DNA of 64,000 bases, taken from positions 215,061-279,060 of the forward strand of contig JAMKCH010088226.1 of assembly GCA_023653785.1 (NCBI GenBank). The letters run 5' to 3'. The stretch comes from Ophioderma brevispina (lineage: Eukaryota > Echinodermata > Ophiuroidea > Amphilepidida > Ophiodermatidae). How positions within the stretch are numbered: position 1 is the stretch's first letter; the number at the start of each line of letters is the position of its first letter. Both the position numbers and the translations under genes were made by a program. A model generated the notes under the pieces. The model saw nothing but the letters and a program-made list of their open reading frames with translations. It was not told where the DNA came from and searched no databases. Shown here piece after piece: positions 25,932 to 38,823 of this stretch.

Positions 25932-26639
25932 CCCGTATACGTCAGATGTTTCTGCACCTTTTTTGCAGTTTAAGAGGCTAATTCCAGTGTCTATATGCAT
26001 TCTATATGCTTTACACTTATGAATACATGTTTTGAATCACTGAAACCCTATATTGTGTGCATTTCTTCTCTGTAATGGCCTTTTCAAATTCAAGTATGCA
26101 GCCAATCCCGCCGCCTTTAAAAATGTTAAAACCTACATTATATGTGTATTATATGTAGTTTACACAGCCAGATTATTATTCACGGTGTAAATTAAGGTAT
26201 GGGAATAAGTATTATGACCATTTGACATTCTTATCTTAATTTTCTGTTTTTTAACAATGCAAAAATGTTCAGATTGGGGCCAATGTGGCTGCCTTTTTAC
26301 ATTCTATAAAACTAATAATACGATAGATCTGTATTGTTTGTTAAAAAAAAAAACACACAACCCAAAATGATTATTAGGGTTTCAATTAAAGTAATGAGAT
26401 GTCATGTCTTTTGAGCATTAAACCCGTATCTGTATATTTGTTTTGACAAAAAAAACATACTTAAAATTCAAAATGGACGCCAGTTATTTATACTATATGA
26501 CTTTTAAAGATCTTTCCAACATGCAGCCATATTTGCTTTCCATCTTGATTGGACAAACTTGTTAATACACTTGAAATGTCAGATATGAGTTTCCTGCCTG
26601 GGTATAGAGCGCAGATTATGCCTCTAACACCAACTTGAT
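25932..26639. other. AT-rich spacer between P3 copies
   Basis: No gene. Repeats short 'in/on a ... ATGGC' phrases (GGCCAATGTGGCTGCC, TTCAAAATGGACGCC), like a decayed module series, but too diverged to define a unit. Confidence 0.4.
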
Positions 26640-27147
26640 GATAGTCAGGTAGAAGTTTAGGCACACATCCTGAAGGATGGAAAAGGGAGTACATACTTTT
26701 TCTAAATTAGATTGATTTGATTCATTAGGAACCTAAGAGCCAAACTTTGGGAGGGTTGTGGCAAAATTTGTTACAAGTTTTGCCATTTTTTAAAAATCCA
26801 TATTGCTGGCCACCATGTCCCAAATCACCAATAATCCCCTTAAGTATTTCAGAATAGAGACAAATATTTCCTCGGTACTCCGGTGTTTTAAGCAAGAGAA
26901 AGTGTTGGTAACGTAATTTTAAATCATTACACATTAATTGCCACAAAAATCCAATATGGCTGCTCAAATGTTAAATATGCCTCGTATCATTAAATGATCT
27001 TAACACCTCATTATACCTATTTACGCTACTTGAATACATGCTGAACACCTAAATTGTCTGCAGTTGTTCCAAATCTGTTACAATTGATCACCACTCCGCA
27101 AGTGTTACTTTAAAACACCCTCTAGAATGCATTTCCAACGCCTCCGG
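26640..27147. repeat. Paired segment P3-Y, copy 2
   Basis: Counterpart of 25,391-25,931. Here Y is followed by X, whereas in the first occurrence X is followed by Y, so the order of blocks is X-Y-spacer-Y-X with all blocks in the same orientation. Confidence 0.75.
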
Positions 27148-27207
27148 ACAAGGTAATGAGCATTTCTGTAAAAGTTGTGAAACCTATTTGGGAGCGTTGA
27201 CAGCAGA

Positions 27208-28133
27208 TCAGTAGGCTACCTTCTTGTGTGATCATTTGAAAAAACGTGCATTCCTCCGCCTGGCGTGGTACCGATGTCAGCCCAAATCAATCATTTGTGA
27301 TACGGTAAAAATATGCCCGAGTCAACTTTGGTGTATTCTTCTTGCCCCAATACTTGGGTTTTTTCTTTGGTTGCCCTTCCTGATGTTGTTGATAATTCTT
27401 TCCTAACTCTTGCTGTTCTTTGCCCTTCACTGTGGCATCTGTTCCTATTTTACGCTCACTCCGCGTGCTCTGTAATGGCCAAAGTTTTCTTTGCATTGGG
27501 TATTCCTGCGGTAAGCGGTTTCCCTGTTAGCACATTGCTGATACAACAACGATATTCTATCTCTCCTGGTCTGAATGAAAGTTACACGCTCTTCAGTTAG
27601 TGAATTTGGCTGTTTATGATACGGACTGAAGACCTGCCATCTTGAAGGAATGCACAGTGTGTACTGCTTTATAACCTCATCCTATATTCAATGCATTTTG
27701 TTACAATGCAACTACTAATAACCATTCAACTTTTTAATCTGTTCACACGATGTGTAAACCACAACCAATGCCCTAGCTGTTCACTACTTTGTTAGCTTAC
27801 CATATTAAAATTATCTAAGGTGAAGTGCCACGGGCACTAACTCATAGGCCTAAGACTATAGGCCTTCGTGTGGGCATTTTGACATGGATGTTAGTTTAAG
27901 CGATTTCCTATTAAAAATCTGGTCCATCATATGTTGAAAATTTGTTCTATTGGTTATTTAGCTTGTACTTTGGTGTGATCTCTGTTATATTTCTTCTGTG
28001 GAGTTTTATGTGGAAGAACAGCGCAAGTTGTCAATTTCCATCACCTACTGAGCAAAATGAGTTGGTGGTGTATAACATAGAGGGCCGAAATACGAGTATG
28101 GCCTGTCAGCCAATACCAAAGATGACATTACAC
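27208..28133. repeat. Paired segment P3-X, copy 2
   Basis: Counterpart of 24,405-25,390. Ends near ATTACACGAATCACTAG. Its last 70 bases also resemble the phrase GACATTACACGAA found at 28,800 and 33,200 within the next duplication. Confidence 0.72.
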
Positions 28134-28290
28134 GAATCACTAGATTGAGGAAAACATACTATTGCGCAATACATGTACACCACAAACCCCAAAAAACACT
28201 AGCCTAAAGTATTGCAACATGCGAAAAAAATCATAAAAATACAAAAAATTTAAGTTTGAATTGTACAGTTGGGTTCTTAACTAACACATG

Positions 28291-28490
28291 ACGGATTTAG
28301 AGGGGGCGCACAGAGCGCCGACCACTGTAGATCTATCAAATGAATTTTTAAAAACGCACAGGGGCGCCCTATAGATTTCTAAGAATGAGGATACGTACAG
28401 GGCGGTCGGCGGGCCGAGGTGTATATCTAGCTTTGTGGACGCACTGAAATTTTTGGCGACCCCCTCATTGAGAATCCTGGTCCGCCCCTG
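28291..28490. mobile_element. 200-bp hAT-like nonautonomous element
   Basis: The right end reads, on the minus strand, CAGGGGCGGACC...GAGGGGGTCGC; the left end reads ACGGATTTAGAGGGGGCGC, giving imperfect inverted termini with a GAGGGGG core. The flanks ACACATG (28,284-28,290) and ACACATG (28,493-28,499) are a 7-base match, one short of the 8 bp expected of hAT elements. No coding capacity. Confidence 0.6.
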
Positions 28491-31149
28491 CTACACATGC
28501 CGTATTGAATGCCAAGTTGTGTTTTTTCAACATATGTTATTATTCCAAAAATCCCAAAAGAGTGCGAAAAACGTTTTGATGTGGGGGGCGTGCCACGTTC
28601 TCTAATCTGGCGATTTAAAGGAGGGCGACGATAACTTACTTCACTTAACCAATGCGTGGCGGACCGACTACCGTACAATTGTGTCTCTTAAAGGTTACTT
28701 CCTTCCTCAAGATGCATATAAAACATTCGGTTCGATACAGGGTTGGGTTTCATTTGTATAGCTAGAGGGCGTAATACAGTAATGGCTGTCACCAGACCTA
28801 AGAGGACATTACACGAACGGTTAGGATATCCGATTTCAATGCGGTTTTTGACTCTACTTGATGGGAAATGACAACTTGATATAATGAAGAAGCATTTTAG
28901 TGTTTAATCTTAATAATCTTAGTGTTTGAGTCGCTAAAAATTGCGAATACTCATTTTCCATCCTAGATTCAGTATTTTCGTATTTTTCCCTCAACATATG
29001 ACCCAGGTGACGTCAGTAACTAGGGATGTTGGTACTTAATTGATCCCCAAAAGTGTTTTGAGTCCATCCTACATTCACCAGTTTTGGGAAAGGACCTGGC
29101 AGGACAGGCGTGGCGGGCCACAGCTTCATCATCAGCGCAAAAACTGCCGAACGAGTCATTGGACGCGCCTGAACAGTGACCGAAGGTTAAGTCACTGTGC
29201 GCGTTTTATAAATAGATCAGTGATGGCGATGGGAATTCCCGTACGGAGTCGCGAAACCCGATCTAAAATTGCCTTGCGTTAGTGGTGGTGCATAATGTGC
29301 TGCAAAACTATCATCAAATCGTTTTTTAAAGACCGGACATGAGAGGAATTACTACATGCAGGTCAACGATCATTCCACGGTGGTGGTGCATAGGCTAAAT
29401 GGTACCGGGCCTGGTACGGGCCTGGTACCTGGTTCCGAGCTATATAGCGTGACCCTGCGATTGAACATGAAGTCAAAACCATCCTCGTTCAAAATGGATC
29501 CCGTTTGTACCGTTATTCATAACAAAAAAAAATACTTACACTGATTGTTCTTCAACTCCAACGGATATTGAGTGGAAAATATTGATATTAAACAGTTTTC
29601 GACTTTAGAATATTTGTCAAGTTTTGCGTGATTATCACGTGCTAAACCTATGGGACGGCAAAAAGGACGCTATCTTGGCCGCCCGCCCCCCCCCCTTCTG
29701 GCAGGAATAGCATAGAAAAGCGCACCCTCATTTCGACATTGCGTTATCTGGGGGTTTTTACCCATTTTTACAAATCATTATAACTTTAAATTTGAAGTTT
29801 TCTGATCCTAACTTTGAAAAACATGAAATTTCATATTTTGAGAAAAATGTCATTTTAGATGCATTTTAAGTTGTAGGCTTCAATGGGAAAATCATTGGGG
29901 TTTTTATATATGTTATACAACCACTTTTCCCCCCGAGCGGAAAGAGTACTTATTATCCTCTTTTGTTATTGATAAATATCATTTAACCCTGTAAGTGCTT
30001 TCCCGTTCTTGGGGGGGTAGGGTTTCATTTTAAACAATATCTCCCTCTCGGGTGGGCATAAAATAAAAAGAAGAGCATAACCTCCCCATCACTTTGAGGC
30101 AAGGCATTGCTAATCTACCAAGGTCTGAGTTCAGTAGCCTTGGATGTGCACCTGTTAACCAGCTGACCATGCATGTTCTATGTAATCATAATCATGCACT
30201 AAGAACAGAGGGTGTCTTTGCTAAATACACTTGTGAATGAAAGCTATTGAAACTGCGCATGGAAGAAGGTTTTATTAGCTCATGTGATATATTCCAATAT
30301 CCTTGTGTCCTTCCTCTACCAGAACACACGCACAACTGTATACAGAAGTCCCTATTGTTATTCCTGAACAAACATAAGTAGTATGTGTAATAATTCCCTG
30401 AAGCTTTGAACCATAGACAATACCACTAGACCACTCTTCTGTTAAGTACTCTTGATCTCCAATGAAAGGCCTGTTTTGCATAATATCATGATATAAATTA
30501 ACAGTGAAGTAGTATGAACTATTTAATAGTTTGTTGTGGGTTTGCTACTAGAACTCAACCCCCCCTTACAATTTTGGATTTTGTTCATTTTTTTAGCTTG
30601 TTTTTGGGCAATTTAAAGAAGCACGAATACCTCATGAAAACCTAGTCTTTAATATGTACATGCAACTATCGAAAATGACAATTCATCAGCCTAGTTACAA
30701 CTAAGTGAGGCGTTTTTCTCTTTCCACCTCATAGGGGTCATGTTATCCATAAAAATCCTATTCTTAATACATGAAACCCCGACTTTAACGCCCATTTTAG
30801 CCCACAGCGTGGACTTAGGGAAATATTTAGCATGATTATGAAATGTCTGTGCTTCTTTAAACTTTTGGAACACTTTTTATCTCTAGGTACTGACAATTGT
30901 TTAGTACAGTACAGTTGGCACATTGCTATCAGCATGTGATGCTTCAAAACACCCTCTGATTGACCAATGGAAAGAAGAAACTCTAAGCTATATATTGGTA
31001 CAAATGTACATAATTGGATGTTCCAGTAACGAAATCACAGTGAGTTTTGTTAACAAAAAAGGTCTCAGTAGACGAGGGTTTAAAATGACAATAGAATCTG
31101 AATCTAAACAACCCAAAACTTCAAAAAGTGAGCCATTCACACGTTTTTA

Positions 31150-31670
31150 GACTTAGATTTTTAGATTTAAAAGTATAATGTCCGGTTGGAATCCGTATTG
31201 ATTTGATCAATCTGTTGGCTTTATAGCTGAAGTTGTCATTATGTCTTTAAAATAACATTAGATTCTGAATCTCCAACCCTCAAACTCCTGCGTTATGATT
31301 ATTTGTTTTTTAGATTAAATTGAATCTTCTTGGCTGGCGACCATTTTGGATTTGCTCTATCTGTGGCTTTAAATGATGAAGTTGGCATTATATCAGTATA
31401 TAACATTTGTTACCTGATCTCCAACCCAAAAAACCTAAAAGATTATCATTTTATGATTCTAGCATTTTAGATTTACATTATAATTCCGGCGGCGGCCACC
31501 TGGGATTTTGTTCATATGGTGGCTTTAATGATGAAGTTGACTCCATCATCTAAAAATCGCCACCAACCCACCAAAAACTACAAGATGTATCACTCATGGT
31601 TCGACCCTTTTAGATTAAAAATTCCGGGGCGCCATAACTGATTGTGGCGGCTCCAGGCGGCGCCCTTCTT
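31150..31670. repeat. Degenerate tandem modules of about 150 bp (P4-A)
   Basis: About four consecutive modules, each running TTAGATT...AATTCC...GGCGGCCAC-like...TGGATTTTG...GGTGGCTTTA...ATGAAGTTG...TCTCCAACCC...AAAAACCTA. They occur again in copy B at 35,560-36,110. Function unknown; no frame spans the modules. Confidence 0.65.
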
Positions 31671-32766
31671 GGCAACCTACTATCAAAAACAAAAAAATGT
31701 TTCATGTCTTATCAAAGCCAGTGCATCACTTCAAACTTGAAATGCACATGTTTCTTCGCTGGCAAACCATCATTTGCAAAACAACATGATTTTATTTTAC
31801 ACAAACATAATATACAACTTTGACACAAATTTTGAAAGTCAAGTTACTACAAATTTACAGGGAAAATTAGGAAGGTGAAAAATAGTGAGACGTTTGGGTT
31901 TCATTTTCAAGTGTGGGTTTCAAAATTGCAACAACCCTATTGCAACAACGCAACATTTTAAACATAACACGACGAAATTGTCACAAATTTCAATTTTTAA
32001 TTGGTCACACTTGCATCCCCAGTTTCCTAACATCTTAAATAACTGTTCTAATGATATGGAACATGTAACACAAACAAACTATTTTCATTTAATTTATATT
32101 TAGTATTTTTACAATGTTACAGTTAGTATTACCATTTAGTACTATTATTGCTATTTTATATATGTATTTCCTATAATACTGTCATGTTTTACAACTTCTC
32201 ATGTAATAAAACACTGTTGTCATTATATTGACATGTGCCTTATATGTAACGCTTTAAAGAGGCACGATACACTTCGAGGGGGGATCAGTGACACAAAGAC
32301 GTAACTCCATTTTGGTCATTTGGGGAAAACTGATTTTAAAATAGTATCTTGCTTGTTTTAAAAATTGAATTGGAGGTGAGAAGGAGAATAAGTAGAGTAA
32401 GTACGGGGAGGAAGGTGAGACTCAAAGAGGAGAGTGCAGGAGAGAAGGAGGTAGGTATTAAGGGGGGCGAGAAGTGGTTGGGGCCCTTTAAAATTTAAAA
32501 TTTTTAAGAAATAAGAACAACATGAAAAAGAACTGTTTTGAACTTGTCATTTTTTGGCCATCGTTGTATCCTAAAAAATGTGCCTCTTCCAAGTACAGTA
32601 TCCTCATTTTTTTTTCAAATTGAGTTATGTCCTTTATGTCACCGACCCCTCGATTAATTAATGGTTTACAAATAACCTACATTAACTGAGTATCCGTGCC
32701 ACAATCTCTGACAAATGTATTAATCTTTTCCCGGAGATAAGCCACGCACTTAGTGTTGAAAAAAAA

Positions 32767-32839
32767 GAGCACCTGGTCGGATTCGAACCGGCGATCTTCG
32801 TATTACTAGCACGACGCTCTTCCACTGATCTAACAAGGC
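32767..32839 (-). tRNA. tRNA-Thr(AGT)-like sequence, copy A
   Basis: The minus strand folds as a tRNA: anticodon stem TCGTG/TACGA with loop CTAGTAA (anticodon AGT, threonine), variable AGATC, T arm with GGTTCGAATCC (a good B box). A run of T immediately follows (TTTTTT), as in a Pol III terminator. The acceptor stem does not pair well (GCCTTGT against CAGGTGC), the D stem has an A-G clash, and this copy has a shortened D loop. More likely a tRNA pseudogene or SINE head than a working gene. Confidence 0.6.
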
Positions 32840-35559
32840 ATGGTGTATTTTTAAGTTGGCAGGAGTTTGCTATGGGGTTGGGGATGATGAAGTACATGCT
32901 CGTCAAAATAAACTCAGCACATGGAAATTCAGGCAAGATATGCATATACAATCAAGAGTGCGAAAAACGTTTGATGTGAGTGCCACGTTCCCTAAATATG
33001 GCGATTAAAAGGAGGGCGAACGATAACTTAATTCACTAAACCAAATGCGTGGCGGAACGACTACCGTACAAAGTAGTCTCTTAAAGGTGACTTCCTCAAG
33101 ATGCATATAAACTATGCGGTTCGATACATGGGTTGGGTTTCATTGTATAGCTAAGAGGCGTAATAATAAGAGTAATGGACTGTCACCAGACCTAAGAGGA
33201 CATTACACGAAAACGGTTAGGGAATAAGAAGATTCATGCGGTTTTGACTCTACTTGATGGGAATGACTAACTTTATATAATTGAGCGCATTTTAGTGTTA
33301 TATCTTAATAATCTTAGTGTTTGAGTCGCTATAATTGCTAAATATCAATTTTCGACCTATATCAGTATTTTCGTATTTTCCTCACATATGCGCCATGGAT
33401 GACGTCCTACTAGGGATGTCTGTTGGTACTTGATATGGATACCCAACAAAGGTGTTTTGAGTCAATCCTACATGCACCAGTTTTGGGAAAGCGACCTGGC
33501 CAGGACAGGCGGTTGGCGGCCAAGCTTCATCATAGCGCCAAAATCTGCCGAACGAGTCATTGGAGGAGGCTGACAGTGAAGTCACGTGCGCGTTTCTTCT
33601 ACATAGATTAGTGAGTGGAGAGTGGGAATTCCCATACGGAGACGCGACCGATCTAAATTGCCTTGGTTTAGCGGGGTGGTGCATAATTGTGCTGAAAAAA
33701 TCATCATCAAATCGTTTTTAAGACCGGACATGAGAGGTTTGCTACATGCAGGTCAAAGAATCATTCCACGGTGGTGCAAGGCTAAACTGGTACCGGGCCT
33801 GGTAAATGGTAATGGTTCCGCAGATTAATAGCGGATGCACCTGCGATTGAACATGAGGTCAACCAGCCTCGTCAAAATGGATCCCGTTTGTTTTTATACC
33901 TTATTCATACAAAAAAAATACTTACCACTGGAGTTGATTCTTCAACTCAACGGATTTTGCGTGGAAAAATATTGAGATTAAACAATTTCGACATTTAGAA
34001 TATTTAGTCAAGTTTCGTGATTACGTGCTAAACCTAGGGAACGGCAAAAAAAAACGACGATATCTTGGCCCGCCCCCCCCCCCACCCCCCGGTGGCAGGA
34101 ATAGCCAGAGAAAAAGCGCCCTCAGTTCTGACATTGCGTGATCTGGTACCCATTTTTAAAATATATAACTTTAAATGTGAAGTTTCTGATCCGAACTTTG
34201 AAAAACATGAAATGTCATTTTGAAGAAAATGGCACTTTTAGAGGAAATTTTAAGTTGTAGGCTTCAAGGAACTCATTCTTTTTGTTAGATGTTATACAAC
34301 CACTTTCCCCCAAGAGGGAAAGCGACTTATTATGCTTATGTGATTGATAATACTATTTACTGTAAGTGGCTTTCCGTTCTTGGGGGGGGGGAGGGTTCAT
34401 GTTAAACAATCTCATCTAGGGTGAATAAAATAGAAAAGACGAGCATAAACCTCCCCATCACTTTTGAGGCAAGGCATGCTAATCTTTCAAGGGCTGAGTT
34501 CAGTAGTCTTGGATGTGCACCTGTTAGCAACAGCTGACCATGCAGGTTCTGGTATCATAAATCATGCATTAATAACAAGGGTGTATTTGCTAGAATACAC
34601 TTTGTGAATGAAAGCGATTGAACTGCGCCATGGGAAGAGGTTGATTAGCTCATAGTGAATATATTCCAATAAGCTTTGGTCTTACTCCTACCCAGACCAC
34701 GCACACTGTAAGACCAGAAGTCACTATTTTTCTGCCGAACAAAACCAGAATTAGTATTGTGTAATATTTTCCCTGAGCTTTGACCATAGCAAAATGACCA
34801 CTTCTGTTATAGTACTCTGACATCAATGACAGGCCTTTTCCTAATATCATGAATATAATTACAGTGAGAGTATGACCTATTATATTGTGGGTTTTTGCTA
34901 CTTAAACTCAAACCCCCCGTACAAATTTGGATTTTGTTCATGTTTTAGCTTGTTATGGCAATTTTATAAGAAGCAACGATACCTCATGAAAAAACTAGTC
35001 TTTAATTACCTATGTACATGACAATATCGCAAAATGAAATTCATCAGCCTAGTTACCTAATTGAGGGCGTTTTTTCTCTTTCACCAACATTCAACCTCAA
35101 TAGGGTCATGTAATCCCATAAAAATCCTATTCTTAATACCTGAAAATCCTGACTTTACAAAACCCATTTTTCAAGCCCACGAAGCGTTTAGTACTTAGTG
35201 AATATTTAGCATGATAGGAAATGTCCTTGTGCTTCTTAAACTTTTTGGAAGACCTTTTTATCTCTAGAGCTACTGACATGTGTTTAGTACATCACAGTAC
35301 AGTATAGGCACAATTCAATGCATCATGGGATTGATTGCAAAACACCCTCTGTATTGACGCATATTGAAAGAAGAAACTCTAAGCTATAATTTAGGTACCA
35401 AATTTATAGAATTGGATGGTCAGGTAACGAAAATTCCCCCCACAGGATTTTTTGTTACAGAACAAAAAATGGCCAGGTAGACGAGGGAATGACAATAGAA
35501 TCTGATCTAAAAAACCCAAAACTTCAAAAAGGTGAGCGATTTCACGATTTTTTAGACTT

Positions 35560-36110
35560 AGATTTTTAGATTTAAAGTATAATTCCTGTTGGAAGCCATA
35601 TGGATTTGATACAATAGGGTGGCTTTAGAGGATGAAGTTGTCATTATGTCTTGAAAATAACATTAAGAATCTGAATCTCCAGCCCCCAAACTCCTTGGTT
35701 TATGATTATTTGTTTTTTAGATTTAAAAGTGGGAATTCTGCTTGGCGACCATTTTTGGATTTTGCTCTATATGGTTGCTTTTAAAAATGATGAAAGTTGG
35801 CATTATTAAAAATCATTAATATAACATTGTTAACCACCTGGATCTCCCACCCAAAAAACCTAAAAAGATGTATCATTTATGATTCTAGCATTTTTAAGAT
35901 TTACAATTATAATTCCGGTCCGACGGGCGGCGGCCACCTTGGATTGTTCAATATGGTGGCCTTTTAAAGATGTTGACATCATATCTAAATCGCCAACCCC
36001 CCAAAAACTACAAGAGTTATCACTCATGGTTCTAAACCTTTTTAGATTAAAATTTCCGGTGGCGGCCATACTGGATTGTGGCGGCTCCAGGAGGGCCCTT
36101 CTGGCAACCG
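35560..36110. repeat. Degenerate tandem modules of about 150 bp (P4-B)
   Basis: Counterpart of 31,150-31,670, with the same TTAGATT...AATTCC...TGGATTTTG...GGTGGC order in successive modules. Confidence 0.65.
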
Positions 36111-37090
36111 TAATCAAAAACAAAAAAAAAATTTTCATGTCTTATCAAAGCCCAGTCATCAATTCAAACTTGAAATTGCACATGTTTCTGCAAACCACCA
36201 TCATTTGCAAAACAACATTATGTTGGGATTTTCCACAAACAAAAATATATACACCTTTGACACAAAGTTTTGAAAGTCACGTTACATACAAGTTTACAAG
36301 GAGAAATTAGGAATGTGAACAAATATTGGAATACGTTTGAGTTTCACGTGTGGTTTTCAAAATTCACAACCCTATATGCAAACACAACGCAACATTTGAA
36401 ACATAACACGACGAATTGTCCCCAAATTTCCATTTTTAATTGGTCACAAACTTGCAATCCCCAGTTTCGCTAAATCTTAAATCAACTGTTCTATGATATG
36501 GAAAATGTTAAACACAAACACAAACTATTATTCCTCTTAATGTTATAGTTAGTTTTAAAATGTTTAACAGTTAAGTAGTACCAGTTAGTACTATTAGCTA
36601 TTTAAATATATGTATTTCACTATAATATTGTCATGTTACAAGCTAATCTCATGTAAACTGATAAAACACTGTTGTCATTATATTGACATGTGCCTTATAT
36701 GTATCTTTAAAGAGAATATACAATTCGAGGGGTCAGTGACACAAAGACGTAACTCCATTTTGGTCATTTGGGGAAAACTGATTTTAAAATAGTATCTTCT
36801 TGTTTTAATTGGGCCTTTAAAAGTTAACCCATGATTCATTGGTCACTAAGTTATTAAGATTTTTGAACTTGTCATTTATTTGGCCATCGTGGTATCAGAA
36901 AAATGTGCCTCTCCAAGTAACAGTATCTCATTTTTTTTCAAATGGAGTTATGTCTTTATGTCACCGACCCCTCGAATTAATTATGGTTTACAATAACTAC
37001 ATTAAATGAGTATCCGTGCCACAATCTATGACAAATGTTTATTAATCTTTCCCTGTAGATAGCCAGCGCACGTTAGTGTTGAAAAAAAAA

Positions 37091-37165
37091 GAGCACCTGG
37101 TCGGATTCGAACCGGCGATCTTCGTATTACTAGCACGACGCTCTTGCCAACTGATCTAACAAGGC
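37091..37165 (-). tRNA. tRNA-Thr(AGT)-like sequence, copy B
   Basis: Same sequence as the copy at 32,767, but with a complete D loop (AGTTGGCAA). Anticodon loop CTAGTAA, B box GGTTCGAATCC, and a longer terminator-like run of nine T directly downstream. The acceptor stem is still mismatched at three or more positions and the T stem has one C-A clash, so aminoacylation looks unlikely. Confidence 0.62.
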
Positions 37166-37284
37166 ATGGTTGTAATTGTTAAGTTGGCAGGAGTTGCTAT
37201 TGGGGTTGGGGATGATGAAGTACATGCTCGTCAAAATAAACTCAGCACATGGAAATTTCAGGCAAGATATGGCAGATACAATGC

Positions 37285-38823
37285 AAGATTTCATTATTGT
37301 AATAACCTGATAATAATCCTCTCTTTAAAGAGACAGGATGACATTTCCAGACAGAAGTGCCCTCATTTTTTTGAACCCGTTTTTTCATAATTGGAATGCT
37401 TACCAACTATATCACACCTGAATATGCCGAATACGCCGTCTTTATGTAATAAGATGTTGATATAGTAATTTATGTCGTGCACGACAGATATTCAAAGCAT
37501 GGTTTCCTATGGGGACGATTAGGATAGCCGGGAGGATAGCAGGCCAGTTCAAAACAAGGTTTGCTGTTTTCTTTCGTGCTTGTTTGTCCAATAAACCTTC
37601 GAAACGTTCACGGTAGGTGGTCTACAACCGATTAAGTGTAATTTGAGGGAAATTTGTATCCTCAAAAGTTATGGTTGTGAGACTAGAACGGGAAAGTATT
37701 TTGGACCGCTTGTGTCGCCTGCCGTCTCCTGTCGTCTTACAATATGCCTCATATGACCTTTGACCTTGACATGTGACCTTTGACCTCATTAACAAATGAT
37801 GGATTACGTGTAATATTCATAAACCAAGTTTAGTTCCAATTGAACTTCCAACTTTTAAATTCAGTTCAATTTGACATTTTCAGCCCATCTTACAACTTGA
37901 CCTCATCATCAAATGACCTTTTACCTTGGTATGTGACTTTGACCTCATCATCAAATGCGGGATCCCACGTTGCACCTATGACTCAAGTTTGGTTGAAATC
38001 CATTGAAGCAAATGTTAACCCTTTTTCACAACAACAACAGAATACATCAACAACAGACTTCATCAATTGCAACAACAGACAACAACAACAACATGAAGTG
38101 GACAAAGTGATGCCTATGTGTCTTTCCGCCTTAAGGTAGGCGAAACAAAAACGGTATATGACAGAACTTTTCTGTCATTCGTTAAAATATCTTAAAATAT
38201 CAATATCATACCACTTTACCCAGAATACGGTCTTATGGTTTATCAATATATCAGAACTTCTTTTATCAATAGATTTTCCAGTGGACGGATTAACATTGCA
38301 GTGCCAAATCAAAGTACCACCAAAAGTCTATTCCAATTACCTTTCTTATTAAGGTCCAACAAACGTTTAATCCGCGAAATCTGTAAGCTTTTAATCATAG
38401 AAGGGATATGCAGCATTTTCAGACCAACAAAAGAGTAGTACCCGATAATAGTTTTCCTACTAATTGTATATGATTGCCAGACCAGATAAATTCATACACT
38501 TCAGTATCTAACTCCTTTAAAATTATCTGGAGGTTGGGACAAATAAGAATACAGAAAATTAAATGGGAAAGACCAAGAGATTAAATAATGGTGATTTGTC
38601 AGTAGGAGTAAGTTAGCAAGTAGACCACACTCTGAGGGTATTGCAATTTTTACACATGAATGGAGACTATTTATCATACATTGTGTACGCTACCTCATAT
38701 TTGCGGTGCGCGCGCGAGATTCATATTTGTGGGAAATATACTACATGAGTAATTTCAAGAACGACTGGGAAATAGTCTACTTCCTCCAGCAAATTGATAA
38801 ACAAATTGTGGGTGATAGCAGTT
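37285..38823. other. Noncoding, with a nuclear-receptor-like DR1 repeat
   Basis: No gene recognised. At 37,754-37,766 and 37,774-37,786 the sequence TGACCTTTGACCT occurs twice, 20 bases apart; its complement is AGGTCAAAGGTCA, a perfect direct repeat of the AGGTCA half-site with 1-base spacing. Related TGACCT phrases continue to about 37,960. A short run of CAACAA repeats lies near 38,030-38,100. Confidence 0.5.

Larger units (their letters stand above)
28559..32954. repeat. Paired segment P4, copy A (tandem duplication)
   Basis: Directly adjacent to copy B: both begin AGAGTGCGAAAAACG (28,559 and 32,955) and both end with the stretch after AACTCAGCACATGGAAATT. Noncoding except for a tRNA-like sequence. 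Copy A carries a purine-rich stretch at about 32,365-32,490 that copy B lacks. Confidence 0.92.
32955..37284. repeat. Paired segment P4, copy B (tandem duplication)
   Basis: Direct head-to-tail duplicate of 28,559-32,954. Indel-rich relative to copy A, although stretches such as 36,740-36,800 are identical to their counterparts. Where A has the purine-rich stretch, B reads TTGGGCCTTTAAAAGTTAAC and onward, so at least one difference is not sequencing noise. Confidence 0.92.

Noticed and set aside
35879..36310. A 143-codon plus-strand frame
   Set aside because: The equivalent stretch in the tandem copy at 31.4-31.9 kb does not keep the frame, and it covers the noncoding 150-bp modules.
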